A stretch of 64,000 bases of DNA from Palsa-892 sp035295845 (GTDB taxonomy: Bacteria > Pseudomonadota > Alphaproteobacteria > Rhizobiales > Xanthobacteraceae), in contig DATGIF010000017.1 of NCBI GenBank assembly GCA_035295845.1, positions 131,548 through 195,547 on the forward strand. Reading direction: 5' to 3'. Every line of letters begins with the position of its first letter. Within the stretch, counting starts at the first letter, position 1. Shown here piece after piece: positions 36,592 to 45,080 of this stretch. Below the pieces are notes generated by a model that saw only the letters and a program-made list of their open reading frames with translations, was not told where the DNA came from and ran no database searches. The position numbers and the translations under genes are program-made.

Positions 36592-36795
36592 ATGGCGAAG
36601 CGCAAGACACACACCGGCGTCAGTATCAAGACGACTCCTCCCGGATCGACCACTACGATCATTTCGATGATCGTCTTCGTGCTTGGCATCATCGGCGCCA
36701 TTACCTGGATCAGCATTCTCTCGCCACTGAGCTTCTGGTTGCTCTTGGCCGGTTATCTCTTGCTGCTCGCCGGCGTCTTGATGAAGGATCTCTGA
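36592..36795 (+). CDS. Small two-span membrane protein, 67 residues
   Basis: Basic N-terminus (MAKRKTHTGVSIKTTPPGS) followed by two hydrophobic helices (ISMIVFVLGIIGAITWISIL and FWLLLAGYLLLLAGVLMKDL), predicted to form a hairpin in the inner membrane with both ends in the cytoplasm. GGGGG lies seven bases before ATG. It is a plausible conserved alphaproteobacterial small protein but I cannot assign a function. A bidirectional terminator follows it. Confidence 0.65.
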   Translation: MAKRKTHTGVSIKTTPPGSTTTIISMIVFVLGIIGAITWISILSPLSFWLLLAGYLLLLAGVLMKDL

Positions 36796-36815
36796 CGCCC
36801 GCGCTTCGCGAATAC

Positions 36816-36847
36816 AAAAACCCCTCGCCGCGAAGCGAGGGGTTTTT
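36816..36847. terminator. Bidirectional rho-independent terminator
   Basis: CCCCTCGC/GCGAGGGG stem (36821-36842) flanked by five A on one side and five T on the other, between the convergent 67-residue membrane protein and the DUF1501 gene. Works on both strands. Confidence 0.9.
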
Positions 36848-36863
36848 GTTTGCGCGAAAGTTT

Positions 36864-38105
36864 TCAGCCAACGAGGCCGGTGGCGGGCCGCACCGCACTG
36901 CTGCCGGGGAAGACCTTGCTCGCGAGCGCATCGTCTGCGACGCGGAGATGATCTTTCAATACGCCCTTCAGCACGGCGCGCAGATCCGTTGTCGGCTTTA
37001 AATCGCGGCCATCTTGCAGGTTTTCGGTCTTCAGGCCCGGCCAATCGGCGATCACGCGGCCGCCCTTGAGCGCGCCCCCCGCGAGCAGCGCGACCGTGGC
37101 GGTGCCATGGTCGGTGCCGTCGGTGCCGTTGATGCGGGCGGTACGGCCGAATTCGGTGACCACCGCCGCCACCGTTTCTTTCCAGGCCGGGCCCATCTCG
37201 GTTTCGATGGCGGCTATCGCCCCGTCGAGCGCGCCGAGCAATTGCGAGAGCCGCCCGTCGGAAGCACCCTCATTGGCGTGGGTATCCCAGCCGTCGAAGG
37301 CGAGCGCCCCGACCCGCGGCCCTTCCGGGCGCGCGAGAAACTTCGCCGCCGAACCTGCGGCCTCGGCGAAATAGGCGCGCACCTGCGCAACTCCCGCCTG
37401 CTTTGCTGCCGGATTGTTGGGGTCCTGGGAAATGCCGCCCGCGCGGGCAATCGCCGCAAGGCCCATGCGTTCTTCCAGCGCGCGGGCGAGCACGGGGTCC
37501 GTATGCCGGTAAAGGTCAAGGAGGCGCATCAGCGTGTCATCGCTCGCCGGCGGCAGCCGCGGCGGCGTCCACGACAACACCGGCGCCGGGCCGCGCACCA
37601 CGAGTGGCGTCACCGGTCCGACCGCGAAGGCCTCGTGACCCTTGTCGACGCGGCCGCCGGGCTCGATCGACGCGAAGGCGCGGTTGAGCCAGCCGGTGTC
37701 GACGGCGCCCGGTTTCGGCAGGCCGCTTTCGAGAATGTCTTGCCCGTCGAAATGCGACCGTTCGCGATAGGGTGTCGCGGTCGCATGCACGACCGTCGCC
37801 TGCCCTGCCTTGTAGAGCCGGTAGAAATTCGGCATCGCCGGATTGAGCGCGAAAAAAGAATCGAGCGGCAGCGCCGCATGCTCGCCTTCGAGCCTCAAGG
37901 CCTTGTCGCCGCGGAGCGCAATCCAGTCGGGATCGCCGACCGGCGCCACCGTGCCAAGACCGTCGAGCGCGCCGCGCAGGATGATCGTGAGAAAGCGCGG
38001 ATCACGGCCTTCGGCGCGCGCGACCTTCGGCAAATAGGTCCAGGCAAACAGTGCGCCGGAGGCGAGCAACAATTCGCGGCGGCTCGGGCTATGCATGCAA
38101 GTCAT
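36864..38105 (-). CDS. DUF1501 protein (sulfatase-like fold, Tat-exported)
   Basis: A 413-residue protein with a Tat signal (SRRELLLASGALFAWTYL). The body is DUF1501: FLTIILRGALDGLGTVAPVGDPD, then a SHFDGQDILESG segment, TEFGRTARINGTDGTDHGTA near the end, and SAVRPATGLVG at the C-terminus. The GTDHGTA motif is the family's conserved core and DUF1501 shares the alkaline-phosphatase/sulfatase fold. It is coupled to the DUF1800 gene ahead, whose stop lies two bases before ATG 38105; GGAGGTG gives a strong ribosome site. An earlier GTG (38111) is too close to this site. Function unknown. Confidence 0.88.
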   Translation of the reverse strand: MTCMHSPSRRELLLASGALFAWTYLPKVARAEGRDPRFLTIILRGALDGLGTVAPVGDPDWIALRGDKALRLEGEHAALPLDSFFALNPAMPNFYRLYKAGQATVVHATATPYRERSHFDGQDILESGLPKPGAVDTGWLNRAFASIEPGGRVDKGHEAFAVGPVTPLVVRGPAPVLSWTPPRLPPASDDTLMRLLDLYRHTDPVLARALEERMGLAAIARAGGISQDPNNPAAKQAGVAQVRAYFAEAAGSAAKFLARPEGPRVGALAFDGWDTHANEGASDGRLSQLLGALDGAIAAIETEMGPAWKETVAAVVTEFGRTARINGTDGTDHGTATVALLAGGALKGGRVIADWPGLKTENLQDGRDLKPTTDLRAVLKGVLKDHLRVADDALASKVFPGSSAVRPATGLVG

Positions 38106-38107
38106 GT

Positions 38108-39586
38108 TCACCTCCGCTGGAATTCGGGTGCCATCACGAGAAGCGCGAGCGCCTGCGGCCGGCTTTCGGCCCGCGCGACCGCCTGCCGCGTTTCCTGCGA
38201 GGCAAGCGGGCCGAGCGCGGTTTCGATCATGGCACCGGCGTCGATCTGGGTCGTCGCCGCGCGCTGACCGAAGCGGTTGGCGATGTCGAGCCGCTGCGCG
38301 AGGCCATCCATCCAGGCGGCGCTATCGTCGGAGAATCCGTTTGGCGCTGGCGGCCGCCATAACGGCTCGCCCAGGAGATTCTGTGCCTGCACGACAGGAC
38401 GTATATCCGGCGGATCGATATTGCTCGCGCGCAACGCCGCGACGAGCCATTCGCCCGGCCGCTTCAACTTTTCCCGCGGCGCCGACCAGGATTCCGGGGC
38501 GGTCACCAGCGCCTTGGCGACTTCCTTCAGATTCCCGTCGGTATCGCGGAAACGCTTGGCGAGCCGCTCCACGAGCGCCGGCGGCGGATTATCGGCAACG
38601 AAGTGGCGCACGAGCTTTGTCGCAATGTGCTTGGCGGTGGCGGAGCTCTTTGCGAGATCCGCGAGCACCGCGCGGCCCTGTTCGAGGCCGTCTTCGGGAT
38701 AGCCCTTGCCGGCGACCGTTTGCGCGCCGGGCTCGTGCATGCGCGGATTGAATGTGAATTCGCCCGCATGCGTTGCTGCGAGCTTCAACGGCTCGATCGA
38801 CCAGCCGGTGATGACCTTGGCGAAATTGGTGACGTCATCCTGGGTGTAGCCAGTGCGCACTCCGAGCGTATGCAGCTCCAGAATTTCGCGCGCGAGATTT
38901 TCGTTGAGCCCCTTGTTCTGCCGAATGCCCGCGATCGAGGCGGGCCCGATTGAGCGCGCATTGTCGAGATAGATCAGCATCGCCGGATGCGATTCCACGG
39001 CGATCAGCATGTCGACGAAATGTCCGGTGACATATGGCCGGATCGCTTCGCGCTCGAAGGCGCCGCAGAGCGGCCGTGTCGGCCCCTTGTCGGCGGAAAC
39101 GCAGAAGTGGTTCGACCAGAACCACACCAGCCGCTCGGCAAAGCCGGCCTCGGCAGCAATCGCCGCGTCGAAACGGGCTTTGGCCTCTTGCAGATAGATC
39201 TGCTGCGGCAAGCCCGGAGGATTTACGGCTTTCCGCTCCGCCTCATCCATGCGCTGCTTCATGTCGGCCGTTTGCATGGACGGATCGGCCATCGCCGGAT
39301 CCGGTTTTTCCGGCTTCGGCGCCATACCGTTTTTTTCGGCCTCGCGCATGGCCGCTTCCGCGAGCCGCGCGGCCTTTTTTTCTTGCCGGAAATCGAAGGC
39401 GGCGCGTGCCGCCTCGCCGCCGCTCAGCAAATCGGGGTTGTCGATCTTGCCCGCATTCGGGCGTTCGAGGTCGGCGAGAAGCGCGCCCCGCGGGTCGCCG
39501 GCGATCTTCGCGATCGCGTTTCCGCGCGGGCCGAAGCCGAACCGATGCAATGCCAAGGCCGCTTCAAACTTCGGATCGAGCGCCAT
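38108..39586 (-). CDS. DUF1800 protein
   Basis: A 492-residue protein of DUF1800. Recognisable stretches: ALHRFGFGP near the N-terminus, the charged segment between residues 60 and 120, LVWFWSNHFCVSADKG, the NENLAREILELHTLGV core motif, YTQDDVTNFAKVITGW and a terminal region with ATTQIDAGAMIETALG. It has no obvious signal sequence. DUF1800 and DUF1501 genes almost always occur as a pair in bacteria, where the DUF1501 partner is Tat-exported; they are suspected to act together in the envelope, but no activity has been shown. This arrangement, DUF1800 first, is the usual one. Confidence 0.88.
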   Translation of the reverse strand: MALDPKFEAALALHRFGFGPRGNAIAKIAGDPRGALLADLERPNAGKIDNPDLLSGGEAARAAFDFRQEKKAARLAEAAMREAEKNGMAPKPEKPDPAMADPSMQTADMKQRMDEAERKAVNPPGLPQQIYLQEAKARFDAAIAAEAGFAERLVWFWSNHFCVSADKGPTRPLCGAFEREAIRPYVTGHFVDMLIAVESHPAMLIYLDNARSIGPASIAGIRQNKGLNENLAREILELHTLGVRTGYTQDDVTNFAKVITGWSIEPLKLAATHAGEFTFNPRMHEPGAQTVAGKGYPEDGLEQGRAVLADLAKSSATAKHIATKLVRHFVADNPPPALVERLAKRFRDTDGNLKEVAKALVTAPESWSAPREKLKRPGEWLVAALRASNIDPPDIRPVVQAQNLLGEPLWRPPAPNGFSDDSAAWMDGLAQRLDIANRFGQRAATTQIDAGAMIETALGPLASQETRQAVARAESRPQALALLVMAPEFQRR

Positions 39587-39737
39587 CGCCTGCGCCTCCG
39601 GATCCCCGCCCCGTCTCGGTTTGTCACCGGGAAATGTCGAGACTGGGGCGGCGGAGGTTACCGGCGCATGGACGAAAGATGAAAAATGCGAGCTTTCGCC
39701 GCTTCCATCCCTGCGACTGAATGTCCATATTGGGCCA

Positions 39738-42146
39738 ATGCCGAAAGCCCAAAAGCCCTACCGCACCGCGCGCGGAACCCATCACGGCATGGCCGAGCGG
39801 CCGCAGCGGCATTTCGAGACCGAATCGCCGGTCACCGCCGCCGATCCGCGGCTCGCGGAGATGCTCGCGCAGAAGCCCGAAGACGATTACGTCCCCTCCG
39901 CCGGCGCCCTCGCCTCCGCAGAGGCGCTGCAAAAGCTCCTCGAAACCGGCCGGCCGGAATTCAAGGGCGTCGATTTTGTTCCGCACCGGCCCGAGCGGCC
40001 GCAGAAATTCGAGGGCGGCAAGCTGTTCGATCTCGTCTCGCCCTTTGAGCCGAAAGGCGACCAGCCGCACGCGATCGAAGAACTGGTGAAGAGCGCGCGT
40101 GAAGGCGAGCGCACGCAGGTGCTTCTCGGCGTCACTGGTTCCGGCAAGACCTACACCATGGCGCAGGTGATCCACCGCCTGCAGCGGCCGGCGCTGATTC
40201 TCGCACCCAACAAGACGCTCGCCGCCCAGCTCTACGGCGAGTTCAAGAGCTTCTTTCCGGACAACGCCGTCGAGTATTTCGTCAGCTACTACGACTACTA
40301 CACGCCGGAAGCCTACGTCCCGCGCACCGACACCTATATCGAGAAGGACTCCTCCATCAACGAACAGATCGATCGCATGCGCCACTCGGCGACGCGCGCC
40401 CTTCTTGAGCGCGACGATGTGATCGTCGTTGCCTCGGTGTCCTGCATCTACGGCATCGGCTCGGTCGAGACCTATTCGACGATGACCTTCGAGTTGAAGC
40501 GCGGCGGCAAAATCTCGCAGCGCGCGCTGATCGCCGACCTCGTGGCGCTGCAATACCAGCGCTCCGACGCCGACTTTCACCGCGGTACCTTCCGTGTGCG
40601 CGGCGACGTGATCGAATTGTTTCCAGCGCACTACGAGGATCGCGCCTGGCGAATTTCGCTGTTCGGCGACGAGATCGAGGCGATCCACGAATTCGATCCG
40701 CTCACCGGCGAGAAATTCGACGATCTCGAAGCGATCCGGGTCTACGCCAACTCGCACTACGTGACGCCGAAGCCGACGCTGCACCAGGCGATCTCCGGCA
40801 TCAAGGCGGAGCTGAAGCTCCGGCTGGACCAGCTCAACCGTGCCAATCGCCTGCTGGAGGCACAGCGGCTCGAGCAGCGCGCGATGTTCGATCTCGAAAT
40901 GCTTGCCGCCACCGGCGTCTGTTCCGGCATCGAGAATTATTCGCGCTATCTTACCGGCCGCAAGCCGGGCGAGCCGCCGCCGACTTTGTTCGAATATCTT
41001 CCCGACAATGCGCTCGTCTTCGTCGACGAGAGCCACGTCACCGTGCCGCAGCTCGGCGGCATGTATCGCAGCGACTTCCGCCGCAAGGCGACGCTCGCCG
41101 AATACGGTTTCCGGCTGCCGTCCTGCATGGACAACCGCCCGCTCCGTTTCGAGGAATGGAACGCGATGCGGCCGCAAACCGTGTGCGTGTCCGCAACCCC
41201 CGGCCCGTGGGAGATGAACGAGGCCCACGGCGTGTTCGCGGAACAGGTGATCCGGCCCACCGGCCTCACCGATCCCGAGGTGACCATCCGCCCCGCGCGC
41301 ACCCAGGTCGACGATCTGATCGGCGAGGTGAAGGCAACGGCGCAAAAGGGCTACCGCGCCCTCGTCACCACGCTGACCAAGCGCATGGCCGAGGACCTGA
41401 CCGAATACCTGCACGAGCAGGGTGTGCGCGTGCGCTACATGCATTCCGATATCGATACGATCGAGAGAATCGAGATCATTCGCGATCTCCGGCTTGGGGC
41501 CTTCGACTGCCTCGTCGGCATCAACCTTTTGCGCGAGGGTCTCGACATTCCCGAATGCGCTTTGGTCGGCATTCTCGACGCGGACAAGGAAGGGTTTCTG
41601 CGCAGTGAAACCTCGCTGATCCAGACCATCGGCCGCGCCGCCCGTAACGTTGAGGGCCGCGTCATCCTCTATGCCGACACGATGACCGGCTCGATCAAGC
41701 GCGCAATCGCCGAGACTGACCGCCGCCGCGCCAAGCAAAAGGCCTGGAACGAAGCGAACGGGATCACGCCGGAAAGCGTAAAGCGCGAGATCGCCGACAT
41801 CACCAATTCGATTTACGAACGTGACCGCGTGACAGTGGACGCCGGGCTCTCCGACGATGTGGCGACGCTAGGTCACAACTTCGAGGCGGTGCTCACGGAC
41901 CTCGAGGAGCGCATGAAGGAGGCCGCCGGCAACCTCGAATTCGAGGAGGCGGCACGGCTGCGTGATGAGATCAAGCGGCTCCGTTCCATTGAGCTCGCGG
42001 TCAGCGACGACCCGTCCGCGCGGCTCCCGGTCCGCGCCACGACGCCCGCCCGCCTCGGCGGCGGCACGGCGAGCAAGCCGTTTCGGACCCCCTTCTCGCG
42101 CGGCGGCAAGGCCGGCACGCGAACTTTAAAGACCAATCGGCGTTAG
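39738..42146 (+). CDS. uvrB: Excinuclease ABC subunit B
   Basis: An 802-residue helicase-like nucleotide excision repair protein. It has Walker A GVTGSGKTYT, the DNA-gripping beta-hairpin SYYDYYTPEAYVP, helicase motifs DESH and LREGLDIPECALV, TSLIQTIGRAARN, and a C-terminal UVR domain (LEERMKEAAGNLEFEEAARL) that binds UvrC. The protein is longer than E. coli UvrB (673 residues) by an 85- to 90-residue N-terminal extension and a basic tail after the UVR domain. ATG 39738 starts MPKAQKPYRTARG. Genes for uvrC are in this window at 52401. Confidence 0.97.
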   Translation: MPKAQKPYRTARGTHHGMAERPQRHFETESPVTAADPRLAEMLAQKPEDDYVPSAGALASAEALQKLLETGRPEFKGVDFVPHRPERPQKFEGGKLFDLVSPFEPKGDQPHAIEELVKSAREGERTQVLLGVTGSGKTYTMAQVIHRLQRPALILAPNKTLAAQLYGEFKSFFPDNAVEYFVSYYDYYTPEAYVPRTDTYIEKDSSINEQIDRMRHSATRALLERDDVIVVASVSCIYGIGSVETYSTMTFELKRGGKISQRALIADLVALQYQRSDADFHRGTFRVRGDVIELFPAHYEDRAWRISLFGDEIEAIHEFDPLTGEKFDDLEAIRVYANSHYVTPKPTLHQAISGIKAELKLRLDQLNRANRLLEAQRLEQRAMFDLEMLAATGVCSGIENYSRYLTGRKPGEPPPTLFEYLPDNALVFVDESHVTVPQLGGMYRSDFRRKATLAEYGFRLPSCMDNRPLRFEEWNAMRPQTVCVSATPGPWEMNEAHGVFAEQVIRPTGLTDPEVTIRPARTQVDDLIGEVKATAQKGYRALVTTLTKRMAEDLTEYLHEQGVRVRYMHSDIDTIERIEIIRDLRLGAFDCLVGINLLREGLDIPECALVGILDADKEGFLRSETSLIQTIGRAARNVEGRVILYADTMTGSIKRAIAETDRRRAKQKAWNEANGITPESVKREIADITNSIYERDRVTVDAGLSDDVATLGHNFEAVLTDLEERMKEAAGNLEFEEAARLRDEIKRLRSIELAVSDDPSARLPVRATTPARLGGGTASKPFRTPFSRGGKAGTRTLKTNRR

Positions 42147-42233
42147 GCCTTTTTCTCGCCCATCTCCCCACGCTAGAAGAAGCCAATGCCCCAGCCCCTG
42201 GCCCCGCGACAATTTGCCCGCGCGCGCTCCTTT

Positions 42234-42515
42234 ATGGCGCGGAATGCGCTCGTTTCGGCGGCGCTAGCATTCACGCTCGCCGCCTGTGCCTCCGGCGGAG
42301 ACACATCGTTCACCCATATGAGCGGCTCCGAGCGGCAGGCTGCTCTCGACAGCCTGAAAGGCGACGTGCCGCCGCAATCGACCGAAATGGCGCGCGGCCA
42401 GTGCTGGATGAAGTACGAAAATACCAAGGTCGCGCACGATCTCGACGAGAAAATGAAGCTCGTCGACCAATGCATGGAGGAGAAGAAGCGGAAATATCCG
42501 CTGGTCGTGCAGTAA
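42234..42515 (+). CDS. Lipoprotein, QCWMKYEN paralogue 1
   Basis: A 93-residue lipoprotein precursor: N-terminal basic residues, hydrophobic ALVSAALAFTLAAC ending in a lipobox (LAAC), so Cys becomes the acylated N-terminus. The mature part ends with the motif QCWMKYENTKVAHDLDEKMK, then LVDQCMEEKKRKYP. A second gene at 44205 encodes the same C-terminal motif, so these are paralogues. The C-terminal half has two conserved Cys. No named family known to me. ATG 42234 begins the signal peptide; an upstream in-frame ATG is less likely. Predicted outer-membrane-side lipid anchored. Confidence 0.7.
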   Translation: MARNALVSAALAFTLAACASGGDTSFTHMSGSERQAALDSLKGDVPPQSTEMARGQCWMKYENTKVAHDLDEKMKLVDQCMEEKKRKYPLVVQ

Positions 42516-42542
42516 TTGCCGGAAATAATTAGGAGCGCCGAT

Positions 42543-43436
42543 ATGTTTGCGCGTCATTTGATGTTCGCCGTTGCGGCGGTCTCGACGGCCCTGTTGTTTT
42601 CTCCCGGGAACGCCCGTGCCGACGCCATCGGCGACGTGGTCTCGGTCGTCCCTTCGGCGCGGGATGAACGCGCCAGCGGCGCTCGGGAGCTTTCGATCAA
42701 TGATCCGCTGGAGCAGAACGACCGCGTCATCACCACCGGTGACGGCTCGGTCTACATTCATTTCATCGACGACACTGTGCTGACGATCGGCGCCAATTCC
42801 GAGGTCATCCTCGACAAATTTGTCTTCGACGGCGACAAGGCGAAAAACGCGGTGATCGAAATCACGCGCGGCACGCTCCGCTTTGTCACCGGCAGCTCCG
42901 ACCATTCCGCCTATCAGATCAAGACGCCGGTTGCCAGCATCGGTGTGCGCGGCACCACCATCGACGTCGGCTATGAGAACGACCGCATGATCTACAACAC
43001 GGTGGAAGGCCTCGGCATCGTCTGCCACACCAGCGCCGGCTGCCAGGAAGTGCGTGCGGGCTCGGCACCGCTTGCGCTGACGCGCGCGGGCTTCGGGCGT
43101 GCGACACCGGCGGAAGCGGCGCGCATGCTGAACAACATCAACCGTTCGCACAACATCCTGGCAACGCGCATCGGCCGCAATCCGGGCAATATGCTGGCCT
43201 TCGCCCGCGACCACGGTCGCATCCAATCGCTCGCGGGACGGCAGGGATTCGGCCGGAACTATTTCGGACAAAAAGGTTTCGAGCAGAAGGGCTTTGGTCA
43301 GAAAGGATTTGAACAAAAAGGCTTCGGGCAGAAATTCCAGCAACAGAATCTCGGGCAGAAACCGGGGCTCTTCCAGCGCTTCAATCAGCGCTTCGGCGGG
43401 AAGTGGCGGCAGGATAAGAAGCAGGATCAAAAATAA
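42543..43436 (+). CDS. Secreted FecR-domain protein with GFxQK repeats
   Basis: A 297-residue exported protein. After a signal peptide (MFARHLMFAVAAVSTALLF) comes a FecR-like domain (residues about 50-150: PLEQNDRVITTGDGSVYIHF, TVLTIGANSEVIL, GTLRFVTGSS, TPVASIGVRGTTIDV). A variable middle is followed by five units of a pentapeptide [G/E]-Q-K-G-F at 43266-43340, then a Gln/Phe/basic tail. In the FecR group such domains bind surfaces or sense envelope state; here no sigma factor or TonB gene is next to it, so it is not a classical FecR. AGGAG precedes ATG 42543. Neighbour of two related lipoproteins. Confidence 0.78.
   Translation: MFARHLMFAVAAVSTALLFSPGNARADAIGDVVSVVPSARDERASGARELSINDPLEQNDRVITTGDGSVYIHFIDDTVLTIGANSEVILDKFVFDGDKAKNAVIEITRGTLRFVTGSSDHSAYQIKTPVASIGVRGTTIDVGYENDRMIYNTVEGLGIVCHTSAGCQEVRAGSAPLALTRAGFGRATPAEAARMLNNINRSHNILATRIGRNPGNMLAFARDHGRIQSLAGRQGFGRNYFGQKGFEQKGFGQKGFEQKGFGQKFQQQNLGQKPGLFQRFNQRFGGKWRQDKKQDQK
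43266..43340 (+). repeat. Five tandem 15-bp units encoding GQKGF/EQKGF
   Basis: Five in-frame 15-bp units code for G/E-Q-K-G-F; the last unit degenerates to GQKFQ. Synonymous codons differ between units (Gly as GGA, GGT, GGG; Gln as CAA, CAG; Phe as TTC, TTT), so the DNA copies have diverged while the peptide has not. Confidence 0.9.
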
Positions 43437-43460
43437 CTCTCGGGCGCCGGGACCAGAGCC

Positions 43461-44120
43461 ATGCAATACGCCGACGCCATGAAGCCGACGCTTCGTCCGC
43501 TCGCCCTGCTCATCGCACTTCTCGCCTGGGCGGCACTGGCGCTGCAGTTCGTACTCGTCTTGCACTATTCCGCCGCGGCCGGACGGTCACTTCTTGATGC
43601 GCTCGCGCGCTATTTCAGTTTCTTCACCATCCTGACCAATCTCCTTGTGGCCGCCTTGCTTACCGGCGCGCTCGTCAGCCGCGATCCAGACAGCCTCTTC
43701 AAGCGCGTGAGCGTGCAATCGGCCGCCGTCGTCTACATTCTCGTCGTCATGCTGATCTATTTCCTGCTGCTTCGTGGCAGCTGGACCCCGCACGGCACGC
43801 AGTTCATCGCCGACACGCTTTTGCATTATGTGGTGCCGCCGCTCTATGCGCTTTACTGGCTCGCCGGCGTTCCGAAGGGCCGCCTTGCCTGGAGCGATCC
43901 GCTGCGCTGGCTCGCCTGGCCGTCCGTCTATTTTTTCTACAATCTCGCGCTCGGCGCCGCCCGCGGCGAATATCCCTATCGCTTCATCGACCCCGGCGCG
44001 CTCGGTTATCCCCGCACCTTCCTGAACGGCGTGATGCTCGCCATTGTGTTTTTGGCGCTGGGGCTCGCGCTGGTGGCCGTCGATCGGGCGATGGGAAAAG
44101 ACGCACGGTTGAGACTTTAG
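43461..44120 (+). CDS. Pr6Pr family membrane protein
   Basis: A 219-residue membrane protein with six predicted helices. The sequence pattern fits the bacterial Pr6Pr family: FFTILTNLLVAALL, LLRGSWTPHGTQFIADTLLHYVVPPLYALYWL, PLRWLAWPSVYFFYNLALG and the conserved PYRFIDPGALGYPR loop. Function is unknown; the family is distantly linked to FAR-17a/AIG1-type membrane proteins. The start at 43461 or at 43479 (MKPTL) is possible. Lies 24 bp after the FecR-repeat gene on the same strand and before the second lipoprotein gene. Confidence 0.85.
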   Translation: MQYADAMKPTLRPLALLIALLAWAALALQFVLVLHYSAAAGRSLLDALARYFSFFTILTNLLVAALLTGALVSRDPDSLFKRVSVQSAAVVYILVVMLIYFLLLRGSWTPHGTQFIADTLLHYVVPPLYALYWLAGVPKGRLAWSDPLRWLAWPSVYFFYNLALGAARGEYPYRFIDPGALGYPRTFLNGVMLAIVFLALGLALVAVDRAMGKDARLRL

Positions 44121-44204
44121 CTTGCCGGCAAGAACGAACCCGACAAGCAACGTCGTCTCCGCTATAATGCGGCAGCGACCTCAGCGTTCAGAGAACCCCG
44201 CCGT

Positions 44205-44468
44205 ATGATTGATTCAAAACCCGCTTTATCGATCCGCGCGCTGGCGCTTTTCACCGCTATCCTGCTCACCGCCTGTGCTGGCGCCGCCGATCAAGCGAAG
44301 CCGGTCGCGGCGGACGGCGAGCCGGTGCCGACTACGGCGGAACAGGCAAAAACGCAATGCTGGATGAAATACGAGAACAAGTCGGCGCCGCGCGACCTCG
44401 ACAAGCGTTTGGCGCTCGTCGACAAATGCATTGACGAGAAAATGAAGCTAATGCCGCCGGCGCAATAA
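44205..44468 (+). CDS. Lipoprotein, QCWMKYEN paralogue 2
   Basis: An 87-residue lipoprotein precursor. Hydrophobic signal LALFTAILLTACAG with a lipobox (LTAC). The C-terminal half repeats the pattern of the lipoprotein at 42234: QCWMKYENKSAPRDLDKRLA, then LVDKCIDEK. Identical in both are QCWMKYEN, DLD, LVD and the second Cys. The two are separated by the FecR-repeat and Pr6Pr genes. No homologous family is known to me; together they may form one envelope unit. Confidence 0.7.
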   Translation: MIDSKPALSIRALALFTAILLTACAGAADQAKPVAADGEPVPTTAEQAKTQCWMKYENKSAPRDLDKRLALVDKCIDEKMKLMPPAQ

Positions 44469-44520
44469 GCGCGGCGAACCCGGCAGGCGCTCAGGCGTTG
44501 TCCGGAAAAGGAAACGCACC

Positions 44521-44970
44521 ATGCCCCGCGTCCTCGGCGTCGATCATCTCGTTATCCGCGTCAGCGACTTCAAAAAATCAAAGACGTTCTACGGCAAGCT
44601 CCTGGGTTTTCTCGGCTTCAAGCCGATGGAGCATTATGCGGACGCCGCCGGCTGGTCGAACGGCAAGACACGTTTCTGGATTGGCGAAGCCGATGCCGAA
44701 GGCAAGAAGCACAAGCACCGCATCGGCAACATCGGCTTTCATCACTATGCCTTCGAATTGGGAAGCCGCGCCGAAGTCGATGCGCTCGGCGCCTTCGTGC
44801 AGGAGCTCGGCGCGACGATCGTGGATCCGCCGGGCGAATATTACGACGACTATTATGCCGTGTTCTTCCTCGACCCCGACGGCTTGAAGCTCGAAGGCAT
44901 GAAATATGGCGAGGCGAAGAGAAGGCGGGCGGCGAAGAAGACGGGAAAACGCCGCAAGCGGCGGAAATAA
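44521..44970 (+). CDS. VOC-family (glyoxalase/dioxygenase fold) protein with basic tail
   Basis: A 149-residue protein with a vicinal-oxygen-chelate fold: VDHLVIRVSDFKKSKTFYG at the start (metal His), HHYAFELG in the second beta-alpha-beta unit, and the FFLDPDGLKLEGMKYG segment with a Glu metal ligand. The final 20 residues are nearly all Lys/Arg (KRRRAAKK and KRRKRRK), which may bind nucleic acid or serve as an unusual tail. It could act as a lyase or dioxygenase, or as a resistance-type binding protein; substrate unknown. ATG 44521 follows GGAAACGCACC; single gene here. Confidence 0.83.
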   Translation: MPRVLGVDHLVIRVSDFKKSKTFYGKLLGFLGFKPMEHYADAAGWSNGKTRFWIGEADAEGKKHKHRIGNIGFHHYAFELGSRAEVDALGAFVQELGATIVDPPGEYYDDYYAVFFLDPDGLKLEGMKYGEAKRRRAAKKTGKRRKRRK

Positions 44971-45080
44971 ATAGCGGCAACCGCGGATTCGACAGATTTT
45001 GCCCACGGCGCTAGGATTTTGGTGCGGCGAAAACGCGAGGAATGGGGGCCTGAATTCCTCGCACGGGACAGGGACAGGCG

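Noticed and set aside
39587..39737. LexA box upstream of uvrB (and uvrC at 52136-52400)
   Set aside because: The alphaproteobacterial motif GTTC-N7-GTTC is not present in either region.
39624..41738. Long minus-strand open frame (704 codons) opposite uvrB
   Set aside because: A shadow of uvrB in a GC-rich genome; no motifs, no signal for translation.
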